From Ciona intestinalis (taxonomy: Eukaryota; Chordata; Ascidiacea; Phlebobranchia; Cionidae): 64,000 nt of DNA. The notes under the pieces are model-generated. The model saw only the letters and a list, made by a program, of their open reading frames with translations, did not search any database and had not been told where the DNA came from. This document shows, one piece after another, positions 49,401 through 56,300 of the stretch. Position numbers and translations under genes: made by a program. The stretch lies in assembly GCF_000224145.3 (NCBI RefSeq), contig NC_020166.2, positions 3,518,948-3,582,947 of the forward strand, given 5' to 3'. Numbering within the stretch: the first letter of the stretch is position 1; each line of letters starts with the position of its first letter.

Positions 49401-49892
49401 CAATGCATATTATTATATTCTAATCGTTTAATAATTCTAGATTTGTTTAATAAATCTATTTTGTCAATCAAAGAATCAAACATTGAAATGAATGAATAAA
49501 ACTTTTCCTCGTCTGGTCGGGAAATGACAGGGGTTATCACACCGGTTTAACACCCCATGCCAGCTTACGAGTTACCATGTATGTTACTTTGTGGGTGATT
49601 GTTTTTCTCAGGGTTACAGGCGGGCATGCTAACCACTATGCCACGGCGCCGGACATTAATATAATCTTGAATATATATATATATATCTAAATACATCTAA
49701 CCAGCAACAACTCACAACTTACCTATCAAACATAGAATCATATATCTTCCATTTTAACTTGATTTCTTCACTGAGAAGCGACACCTTTCCATTCCTTTGT
49801 TTTCCTTCTTTCGACTTACGAGATTTAGCAACAAATATTTTCGCCAACTGTTCCACACATTTGTTAAAACTTTTTTCATGGCTCTTGTCCAT
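28472..49892 (-). CDS. TUBGCP6: Gamma-tubulin complex component 6 (GCP6), 26 exons traced
   Basis: Exons: 49892-49723, 49436-49231, 48799-48649, 48079-47991, 47601-47477, 45060-44956, 44059-43985, 42600-42409, 41754-41630, 40620-40419, 39570-39346, 39047-38898, 37929-37757, 37405-37292, 37111-36988, 36645-36414, 35827-35727, 35672-35606, 34951-34856, 34286-34109, 33247-33124, 31944-31788, 30875-30705, 29784-29669, 29071-28962, 28638-28472; all phases agree, ~1250 residues. GRIP1: FPTGVSLLTYLYEEAL, CCQPYLSFVQ, SWVFRG ... DEFMIN. Middle: charged coiled coil with REARALWKIKRHRLDNKR. GRIP2: LPVMLLKC, EMLRHFLLLEDGEFSQTF, FELRYNTPWPCNIVLTE, HEMHNFVKIMQGY. Human GCP6 has these motifs in the same order but a longer repeat-filled insert. 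It is a scaffold of the gamma-tubulin ring complex at centrosomes. Exon 13 start is least certain. The final exon (human VNRGYQPHLEDFL) is absent here, probably in the N gap. Exons 2-5 recur in a second copy. Confidence 0.93.
29126..29312 (+). mobile_element. MITE
   Basis: ACTATAGTGGGGTGGAG ... CTTCCCCACCCTACTATATA; TUBGCP6 intron 24. Confidence 0.88.
29921..30195 (+). mobile_element. Full-length SINE, forward
   Basis: GTCCAGCGCCGTGGCGCAAT head, ATGGGTTTAAAGCTCGTC, poly-C/poly-A spacer, CACAAAGTAACATAC, GGCAAGAAGTGTATGAAAC, GCGAGGATAAAGTAAGG. Confidence 0.8.
30265..30362. other. Assembly gap, 98 N
   Basis: A gap in the TUBGCP6 intron between exons 23 and 24, next to a full SINE and a truncated MITE. 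Confidence 0.95.
30480..30616 (+). mobile_element. MITE, 3' two thirds
   Basis: GTAAACAAAGAACATTCAAA ... GTCCCCCACACAACTATAT; downstream of the 98-N gap. Confidence 0.75.
31500..31735. repeat. Minisatellite, ~21 bp unit
   Basis: An array of AAGTTGGCCGACTAAATGTG-like units, some with an extra GGCCAAAATT. It is intronic in TUBGCP6 and ends about 50 bases from the exon 22 donor (31787). Confidence 0.8.
32033..32231 (-). mobile_element. MITE
   Basis: CATATAGTAGGGTGGGGG ... CATCTAGCCCCATGCCACGA; TUBGCP6 intron 21. Confidence 0.85.
32722..33092 (-). mobile_element. MITE interrupted by a ~200 bp insertion
   Basis: TATAGTAGTGTGGGGGAAG ... GTGTCCCAT at 32861, then foreign sequence 32862-33062 beginning ATGTTAAGTCAG and ending AACTTAAAAC, then CATCTTCCCCCACCTTAGTA. 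Confidence 0.75.
33278..34074. mobile_element. Inverted-repeat DNA element filling a TUBGCP6 intron
   Basis: The ends match in inverted orientation over ~60 bases: ACTTTATTTTTCTCTAGATT at the left and, reversed, ACTTTATTTGTCTCTGCGAT at the right. Each continues into TTTAAACGAAAAG. A second inverted pair (tagcgacaaaacaacag, 33350-33370 against 33540-33560) lies inside. It has no coding capacity. It belongs to the same short family as the copies near 14763, 24880, 43676, 46076, 48437, 58258 and 63838. Confidence 0.7.
35029..35225 (+). mobile_element. MITE
   Basis: TATAGTAAAGCTGGGAAAAA ... CTTTTCCACCCTACTATATA; TUBGCP6 intron 18. Confidence 0.88.
35393..35591 (+). mobile_element. MITE
   Basis: TATAGTAGGCTGGGGGAAG ... 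CTTCCCCCCTCCTACTATAT; TUBGCP6 intron 18, a close relative of the copy at 35029. Confidence 0.9.
37150..37236 (+). mobile_element. SINE head fragment, forward
   Basis: TTAGTTGGCGCGCCTGCC ... ATGGGCTCAAGGCTTGTC, in the intron between TUBGCP6 exons 14 and 15. Confidence 0.7.
38025..38372 (-). mobile_element. Full-length SINE, reverse
   Basis: GAATTAATGAATGTAAC tail, CCAGCTTACAAGTTACC, GGATAGCCCATTAGTGGCC and head AACTGTGCCATGGCGCCG. In the TUBGCP6 intron between exons 12 and 13. Confidence 0.85.
39131..39336 (-). mobile_element. MITE
   Basis: TATATAGTAGGATGGGGAAA ... CTTTCCCCACCCTACTATAT; ends 9 bases from the TUBGCP6 exon 11 donor. Confidence 0.9.
39679..40310 (+). mobile_element. Full SINE interrupted by the hAT MITE
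   Basis: The head GGTGCCGTAGCATAGTTG ... ATGGGTTCAAT is split at 39740 and resumes at 40029 with GGTTCAATGCTC. It continues through the composite body to CATTCATTCATAC. It lies in the TUBGCP6 intron between exons 10 and 11. Confidence 0.85.
39733..40036. mobile_element. hAT-type MITE inserted in a SINE
   Basis: The element is 39741-40028 (288 bp). It is flanked by the direct repeat GGTTCAAT (39733-39740 and 40029-40036). Its ends are TAGAGCACGACCGAT and ATCGGTCGGGCTCTA, an inverted pair. An 8 bp target duplication and TAGAG-type ends are hAT features. The target is the B box of a tRNA-type SINE head. It is non-coding. Confidence 0.88.
41095..41500. mobile_element. Short DNA transposon with 17 bp terminal repeats
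   Basis: The ends TACCCTTTTTGCATGGT and ACCATGCAAAAAGGGTA are perfect inverses, flanked by ATA on both sides (possible target duplication). The 406 bp interior has cgcataacgtcat and gcattaac motifs and no ORF. It lies in the TUBGCP6 intron between exons 9 and 10. Confidence 0.7.
42781..43043 (-). mobile_element. SINE, reverse
   Basis: AATGAATGTAACTTGC ... GGACAACCCATTAGTGACC ... GCTAACCGCTTTGCCACAC, in a TUBGCP6 intron. Confidence 0.8.
43335..43540 (+). mobile_element. MITE
   Basis: ATATAGTATGACAGGGGGAA ... CTTCCCCCATTCTACTATAT; TUBGCP6 intron 7. Confidence 0.88.
43676..43832 (-). mobile_element. tagcgacaaaa element, reverse copy
   Basis: GTAGCGGACCACGC ... TTTTGTCGCTATATCC ... GCTACCGTAATCGAATAG, intronic in TUBGCP6. 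Confidence 0.6.
44126..44319 (-). mobile_element. MITE
   Basis: TTACGGTAGGGGAAGATAG ... CTTCCCCCACTCTATTGTAT; TUBGCP6 intron 6. Confidence 0.85.
45265..45328 (+). mobile_element. MITE, 3' end only
   Basis: ATATTTAAGATTATTTGG ... CTTTCCCCACCCTACTATAT; marks the start of duplication copy 1. Confidence 0.7.
45796..45950. other. Assembly gap, 155 N
   Basis: The gap lies in copy 1 of the duplication and hides most of the copy-1 exon 4. The equivalent stretch in copy 2 is about 270 bases, so the gap size is not exact. Confidence 0.95.
46076..46200 (+). mobile_element. tagcgacaaaa-like element, diverged
   Basis: CTTTATTTGTCTCTTTGATT ... ACAGTTAAAACATATTTATA, in duplication copy 1 of the TUBGCP6 intron; its twin is at 48437. 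Confidence 0.45.
47193..47291 (-). mobile_element. SINE fragment, reverse, cut by gap
   Basis: Same insertion as at 49487, in duplication copy 1, running into the 50-N gap. Confidence 0.7.
47292..47341. other. Assembly gap, 50 N, at the duplication junction
   Basis: A round-number gap exactly between the two copies of the TUBGCP6 exon 2-5 block. Confidence 0.95.
47346..47421 (+). mobile_element. MITE, 3' end only (second copy)
   Basis: Same fragment as at 45265, just after the 50-N gap, ending CTTCCCCCACCCTACTATAT. Confidence 0.7.
48437..48560 (+). mobile_element. tagcgacaaaa-like element, diverged
   Basis: Twin of the 46076 copy in duplication copy 2. Confidence 0.45.
49487..49655 (-). 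mobile_element. SINE, reverse, internally deleted
   Basis: GAATGAATAAAACTTTTCCT ... GCCAGCTTACGAGTTACC, then directly GGGTTACAGGCGGGCATGC and the head end CGGCGCCGGAC. In TUBGCP6 intron 1. Confidence 0.75.
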
Positions 49893-50507
49893 TTTGATTT
49901 CAACTTTTATTCATTATTTTAATGAAAGCATTTGTTGCAAAAGTGTCTCACACTTAAACACTACCATGGCCCTGTGCAAAACTGCATTGTGAGCTTTTTT
50001 AAATATCAATTTTACCCAACAGTAATTTTAAGCACTTTGCCATAAAAAATATAACAAAGACAAGGAACAGTTATCATTATAAATTACATAACATACCATA
50101 CATTGCTTGTTGGCATTAACTTAAAAAATACAAACAAGGACAATATTACCAGGAAACTACCAACATGTTGAAACCATATGAACATTTATATATAAAGAAC
50201 ATCTTTATATTTATAATGATATTCGCTGAAATGTCAATCACTGTGAGATCAAACATTTATGGGTTATAAGTTTAAAACAGTTACATTTGTGCATCATGCA
50301 GAAATCCATGCCAAAATAAATAGAATGTGAGTGGCAAATGGCAATACAGAAAAAAACAAGTAACTCTGCATAAAATATTTAATGTACTAAATTTCTTTGA
50401 ACTCAAACTTTACTTTCTCAACTGATATGTTTTCTATGTTTAATCATATCCTATAACCTCCACTGTTAAACAGTGGCACAGTAAACAATTCAAAGCATAT
50501 TCTCAAT
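49893..50507. other. Spacer between CCDC124 and TUBGCP6
   Basis: This should hold the CCDC124 3'UTR and the TUBGCP6 5' end. On the minus strand an ATTAAA is at about 50379-50374 and an AATAAA at 49911-49906, the latter only 14 bases before the TUBGCP6 ATG. No repeat or ORF is seen. Confidence 0.4.
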
Positions 50508-51188
50508 TTACTTGGCGTTGTATGACATGCTTTTCTGGTTCATTGGATTTTCCGGTGATTTCTGCCACATTTTCCTCAGTGTTTGACGAAGTTGTGACAA
50601 TTTAAGGTTCGGGTTTTCAGCCTTTAACTTCGGCATGTATTCTTCCTCAAACTTCTTAAACGAAGCTTTCAACCTCCGCTCAGGATGACGATCCAGCTCT
50701 TCTTTCACGCTTAATGCAGAGATGGCATCCGATACAGACCGCGCTTCCACTGCATCAGCATTTGTTAAACTATTCGCGACTGTTTGATTGATATTTTCCT
50801 CCAATACATCTTCCTGCACAACAATTTTCTTCTTTTCCAAACTAACCCGTTTCTCATCCACAAGCTTCTCAGCTTTTTCCTTTTGCTTCTGTGCCTCTAT
50901 ATCTGCTCTTGACACTTTAGTTGGAGCAGGTTTGGCAGATTTTCCTAAATTGCTCTGCTCTGCTTCATAAAGTTCAGCCAGTTCCTTCTTTTTGTTTAAC
51001 GTCTCAAGTTTCTTTTTCTCCTGTATTTCTTTTCTATTTTGTTTCCGGAGATTAATCTTGTGGTCATCTTGCCAGTAAAGGTCTTCTTCTTGTTTTTTCT
51101 TCAAGTCTTGTTTCTCAGCTTGCTGTGCAGCTTTTCGTGCTCTTGCCTCGACTGCTTTTGTATTTGTTCCTTGAAATTTCTTGGGCAT
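50508..51188 (-). CDS. CCDC124: CCDC124 ribosome-associated coiled-coil protein
   Basis: A single exon of 226 residues (human CCDC124: 223). It starts MPKKFQGTNTKAVEARARKA, the hallmark N-terminus of the family. A long Lys/Glu/Gln coiled coil follows (about residues 20-125; KQEEDLYWQDDHK and AELYEAEQ are recognisable). The C-terminal part has ERRLKASFKKFEEEYMPKLK and KLSQLRQTLRKMWQKSPENP, an HMG-like conserved end. The family (yeast Lso2 is the counterpart) binds idle 80S ribosomes, protecting them and aiding recovery from starvation; in animal cells it has also been placed at the midbody. Vertebrate genes have introns and this one has none. It stands between co-oriented TMEM68 and TUBGCP6, with 616 bases to the latter. 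Confidence 0.95.
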   Translation of the reverse strand: MPKKFQGTNTKAVEARARKAAQQAEKQDLKKKQEEDLYWQDDHKINLRKQNRKEIQEKKKLETLNKKKELAELYEAEQSNLGKSAKPAPTKVSRADIEAQKQKEKAEKLVDEKRVSLEKKKIVVQEDVLEENINQTVANSLTNADAVEARSVSDAISALSVKEELDRHPERRLKASFKKFEEEYMPKLKAENPNLKLSQLRQTLRKMWQKSPENPMNQKSMSYNAK

Positions 51189-51307
51189 TACTTTAATTAA
51201 TCCACAACCAAACTAACAGATATTGTAGAATGCCCTGAGTAATATAAACAATGTGACATTTCAAAAAATACAGCACTTTTGTTCTCACAGGCCTTTCATG
51301 CAATGTA

Positions 51308-51650
51308 TAGGTGCTGGTGAAACCCCCCCCCCACCTTATTTGCTAAATACCAAACTAACCCCTTTAACCATCAACCCCCAGAGCCCTTAAGGCTAAAACT
51401 AACCACCAACCCCTAACATTTTCCACCGGCCAATTCTGCTATGTAGCGGAGAATTCCTGGTGCTAGTGAAGAATCTTCCGCCCCACCTTATTTGCTAACC
51501 ACTAACTCTTAACCCCTAGGTTAGGGGTTAGTAGTTAGTGGTTATAGGGGTTAGTAGTTATAGGGGTTAGTGGTTAGGGGTTAGTGGTAAGCAATTAGGT
51601 AGGGATGGGGAGACTCTTCACTAGCACCGGATTCTTTACTAGTGCCAAAA
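51308..51650. repeat. Foldback with telomere-like GGGTTAG repeats
   Basis: The left arm starts GGTGCTGGTGAAACCCC and the right arm ends TTCACTAGCACCGG. Between them are C-rich AACCCCTAACC-type and, after 51520, G-rich TTAGGGGTTAGTGGTTAGGG repeats in the opposite sense, with another copy of the arm motif GGTGCTAGTGAAG in the middle (about 51460). Confidence 0.55.
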
Positions 51651-51992
51651 CAAAATCTATATATTTATTAGATTGGATATGAAAATACGTACAATACTAC
51701 ATAAGTTACTATGATAAAAAACAGTTTGTCAAACTTTTAAGAATTCTTCACTTTAAATTTGGGGAATCCCCGTTCAACCAAACAAATTGCAGTCTAGGGG
51801 AGCAAGTTTATTATTTGTCATAAAACTACTGTAATATACGATTAAACGTACGATATCTGCACACAAGCATATTTATGTCCTGATTTTAAGTCTATTGTGA
51901 GATTTGTAATAAAAAAGTGACTACTACAAATTTATCGTGACGTAGCAACGCAACAAAAGCACAGTTTTGTACTATCGCAGAACAAATGAAAT

Positions 51993-52082
51993 ATAGTTGA
52001 GTGGAGAAGACCAGAGTCCGTATATAAACATGTTTATATACGGACTCTGGAGAAGACAGGTCACCTTTAGCACATAATATCC
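51993..52082 (-). mobile_element. MITE, truncated, with palindrome
   Basis: TATAGTTGAGTGGAGAAGA, the 40 bp palindrome, then AGAAGACAGGTCACCTTTAG up to CATAATATCC, where a SINE begins. Confidence 0.75.
52011..52050. repeat. Perfect 40 bp palindrome
   Basis: CCAGAGTCCGTATATAAACA followed at once by its exact reverse complement, flanked on both sides by AGAAGA-like sequence. It lies inside the start of a MITE. Confidence 0.95.
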
Positions 52083-52084
52083 TC

Positions 52085-52235
52085 TAACAAAGTGGTTATG
52101 GGTTCAAGGTCTGTTGCTGCTGTTATCATTGTGGGTGTATGTGCGTTCTTAGGCAAGACACTTAACATCAATTGATCTTACTCAGAGTTCAATAATGGGT
52201 TGCTCAAATTGTCAAATCCGCGCGTGTAACTAAAA
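52085..52235 (+). mobile_element. SINE fragment, forward
   Basis: AACAAAGTGGTTATGGGTTC ... TTAGGCAAGACACTTAACAT, abutting a broken MITE. Confidence 0.65.
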
Positions 52236-52289
52236 TGACATTGTACTGCTGTCCAATTTGATAGACGTTCTTATCAATAGTAACTTTCA

Positions 52290-52491
52290 TAGTAGGAAAG
52301 GGGGAAATGGGACACCTTTGGCACATAACATCCAAATATCCTGATCGTGTTTTAAAAATTTATCAACAGTCTATATGGGCGTCGCGAGAATGCGAATTTA
52401 TAATTCTTTGAACTTTTTTTGTTTGCTACCAAATAGGACGAGAAAACAGAACAATTAAGCAGGTGTCCCATTTTCCCCATCCTATTATATT
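52290..52491 (-). mobile_element. MITE
   Basis: CATAGTAGGAAAGGGGGAAA ... TTTTCCCCATCCTATTATAT. Confidence 0.88.
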
Positions 52492-52734
52492 TATCAACTA
52501 CTGTACATGTGAATATAGTTAGACTTAGCCCATATGTCATGTTAATATACTCGCTCCACGTATGCTATATCGATCAAATAGTCTGACAGTCTGTAATCGA
52601 GGAAGTTCGAAGTCCTGAGTAATCATGCCTTGAAACGATGAAAGCCAGTGTCATGATATATTTGTTTCGAGCGTTGAATTTTGCACCAGATGTCAAAACA
52701 AATATATCGACACCGCTGTGATATATGTATCGAT

Positions 52735-52893
52735 CTGTGGGGTAAGATGGGATACCTATAGCACTTAATATCCTACTCGTATTTTAAACATTTAACAACG
52801 GTCTATGGGAGTCGTTATAATTCTTTGTTTACTAAAAAATGGGACGAGAAAATAGAATAAAAAGTGTCCCATCTTTTCCCACCCTACTATATA
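52735..52893 (-). mobile_element. MITE, internally deleted
   Basis: GTGGGGTAAGATGGGATACC ... CTTTTCCCACCCTACTATAT. Confidence 0.85.
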
Positions 52894-53395
52894 TGTAAAT
52901 CTCCTCAAAATCTAAAATGAAACTCTTTATGTGTAATGAATTTACCAGCGCACTTTATGTCTACGATGCTATATATTCCTTGTTTACATAATATGTAATT
53001 AGCAGTAACAGATTAGATACGTACCTTTCAATACAAATAACAGGAAGGAGGCGCGTGGTTAACCACACGTGACACGTCACTGCTGATTACTTTCAAACAT
53101 AAACACAAATTTAATAACAATACCGTATCATTCGAAAGATTGTGTTTCAATAAATAGCGAAAATAAATAACAATGGACTCACAGTGATCAACGATGGCGC
53201 GTTTGTAAAAATACACGATGCTTTCTTGGAAAAAAACGGTTATTGTGCTTCAATTAAACTGGACGTGTTGAGGAAATTGTACGAACGTGATGAAGAAATA
53301 CAGCTACATGCAGCTTTTTGTCTATGTACCACATACATGCAGGTCGCCGCCTGTGTATGCAGCTCGTTGCCCTCCACTGATGTAAACAAGCGAGT

Positions 53396-56300
53396 TTACA
53401 ATGATTTATTGTCTATTCTACAGCAGTGTGTGCTATGAGAGCTGTCTCCATGGTTTTCTATGAACGTGGGTGTGTTTGAGTCACTTAACTTCGTTCCATT
53501 ATGCAGCGCATTAGATGACTCATTTGCGTTTTTTTGGTTATTAAACATGGCTGAATTATAATTCTGCTTCTGTCGAAATCGATCAATTATTGCCATCACT
53601 ACACTTTTGTTTGGTGTCTGGTGCGTTCGTATCATATGTTCCAAGACCTTGCGCACCTACAGTACAAAAAATGAAACGTCATCATATGTCGCGCAATGAT
53701 TCATGAACACAAAGATAGAATGAACTAAAATTAGATTGCAAATTAACATATTTTTTGTGGGTAATAGTTTTTTTCTTAATTTTTGTCTTTATGGCTGACA
53801 ATTTGGACATCCCATAAGTAACCACTGAGTTTGAGCAAAAAAAAAATGATTACAAACCTTGGACACAAGTTCATAAGGTGTAAGAGTGGGGTCGTAAGGT
53901 ATCGGTGCCCCAATATATGTCCGCATCTTCACAGGGAACCCACCATACATGGGCATAAGCGGCCATCTTGTGCGTTCATATAACATCCGGAAAATTTCTA
54001 TGGAAAAAATATTTGCTTTGTCGTGTTTATTATCGTCGTTACTCGATTTAATCAGCCAATAATTTAGATAATAATTAATCAATCTAAGCCTGATTCAAAA
54101 ACAGCAGATGTAAGATTTACGATATAATACATGTTTGGTGTTTTCATGTTTTCTATAAATAACACAATTACACAAAACATGAGAAAATGCATAATGATAA
54201 TTTCATGGCAAAGAATTTCTAAATATAAACCTACTTATTACTATTCAAGAAAAATTACAGAGATAAAACATTAAAGAAACTATAGAATTGAAACCATGTA
54301 ATCAGCTTAAACCTGATGTCCTAACCGCATCATTAAAAAGTGATTGACAATTAATTCCAGCATACTTTAGCTGCATGATAAGTAGATAATGTTAGTAACA
54401 CATGCGTGTATAACAATAACATACAGCAGTGTTTTTCAACCTTTTCAGCTTGCCGGCTGTGAAATTTTAAAACAAATTTTGCAAACCGATAGACCTTTAA
54501 AATTCAACCCAAAATGTAATTACGTCCAAAGTAGACCATGAACTTTATACATTACGGTGCTGCAAATTACGGAACTAGCCAACTCCTAAATCAGTTTAAA
54601 GTGTAATGTTTTGTTTCTTTAATCAATAGACAAGAATTCAACATCTGCATTTTGCAATTGAGATATAAAATTGTAATATATTTGGCGGAACGGAGGTTGA
54701 GAACCACTGACATATAGTATTATGATTAATATTCTCACTTTTTCCAGTTCCTATAAAATCGAATGCTTGTCTACAGTTCTCCGTGAACACAGGTATGATT
54801 GGCTGTTAAAGAAGAAAAGTATTAAAAACTATTACACATAGTTTACTACAATAGGTTTTTCCATGTCTACTTATATTATACCCCAATAAAATGCAGCTTT
54901 AATAAATATACAAAGGCGAAAGTGGAAGTTAAATAATAGGCTTTCTTTTTGCTGTTACTAAAAAGTATTAAAAAATTTTACACATAGTTTACTACAATAT
55001 ATTTCTCATATCTAGATTATTTTATACCCTAAAATGAAACACAGCAAAAGTAAATATGAGGCAAAGTGAAAGTTAAATAAAAGTTTTTTTTACTGGTGGT
55101 ACTAAATTAATTTTCTTAACTGTTTTAACAGCTGAAGCAATACATTTCTGTTAATTTTTGATCAATAATATTCAAATAAACAAACAATGGTAAACCTATG
55201 GCTGATCAATCAAACGAACAATGAAGGGAAACAAACAGTACACAAAGCATAATATAACCATCACCACAATAGTGCTTTAAATAATACCAGTAGCAATTCC
55301 AGTGCCTTTTGAATTTGATACCTACCACTTTTGCATCAATTGCTGCTTTGGCAAACCCTTGCCTTGATTGCCAGACCAAGGAATAATTTTCACTGAATAA
55401 AGCTTCTCTTACACCACCTGGGGCAATGGATACGATTTCTCCTTCATTAAGATGGTCAACTACTTTGCTACGCGGACCAGGAAATGAACCCCAGAATCGG
55501 AAGAGTGAAGCTAAACCTGAAATTATACATATTACATCCAATTTTTTTAAATGGCAAGTTACATAATATAGAATTGTGGGGGAAGACGAAACAACTTTGG
55601 CGTATAATTTCTAAATGTCCTGATCGTGTTTTAAACAATTACCAGAGTTTTTAGGATACGGTTTTATAATTATTTGAATGTTATTTGTTTACTATCATAT
55701 GGAACGAGAAAATAGAATGCAAAAGTGTCCCATCTTCCCCCACCCAACTATATTCAATATATATTCACAAGGCAAACAAGCTATAGCAAAGATTATCAAA
55801 CATCATCAAGCTCAAGTATAGTAGAATGGTAGCTTTAACCTATTTTAGGTAAACTTGTTTGCTTTCAAAATCAGATAAAAACATAAAATAAACTTATAAA
55901 GTTTTTAAAACAAAAGTTGTATGTAAACATGATTTTGTAAACAATTATCACCTGTCTATACTATAGTATAAAAACAGAGTTTATTTTATAATTAGTAAAT
56001 AAACAAAGTAATAATAAACAAAACTATAAAGATAAAAAATTTAATATTTTTTAACCCAGTATTTTGAATGAATAAATGTATGTAACTGCTTTTATCCTCG
56101 CGTGGCCTTAAAAGATAGTCGTTATAATATGAGCGTTCTGTTTCATACACCTCGCTGATGCTTACGAGTTACCATGTATGTTATTTTGTTGGGGTTTTTC
56201 ATTTTTTTTATGTATGGCTTATAATTTAAAAAAAAACCACTAGTGACCACTGGGTTGAAGCAATTTGCGTTAGGTGTCTTGCCCAAGGACACATACGCCC

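Larger units (their letters stand above)
45252..49571. repeat. ~2.2 kb tandem duplication containing TUBGCP6 exons 2-5
   Basis: Copy 1 (45252-47291) and copy 2 (47342-49571) run in parallel with few differences. Both start at the truncated MITE TGGTTTTGTTCCTTTAATAT and both end in a truncated SINE. Copy 1 exons: 47141-46936, 46442-46292, the visible end of exon 4 at 45795-45746, 45509-45385. Copy 2 has an extra ~165 bases at 47798-47962. A 50-N gap sits at the join and a 155-N gap replaces part of copy 1. Confidence 0.85.
51189..53395. other. Spacer between TMEM68 and CCDC124
   Basis: The spacer contains a degenerate TTAGGG-like foldback (51308-51650), a broken MITE with a perfect 40 bp palindrome, a truncated SINE (52085-52235) and two more MITEs (52290, 52735). 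A plus-strand frame at 53184-53438 overlaps the TMEM68 3' end antisense and is not recognisable. Confidence 0.5.

Noticed and set aside
53184-53438. Plus-strand 84-residue frame
   Set aside because: It overlaps the TMEM68 coding end antisense, has no recognisable motif and its start context is unremarkable.
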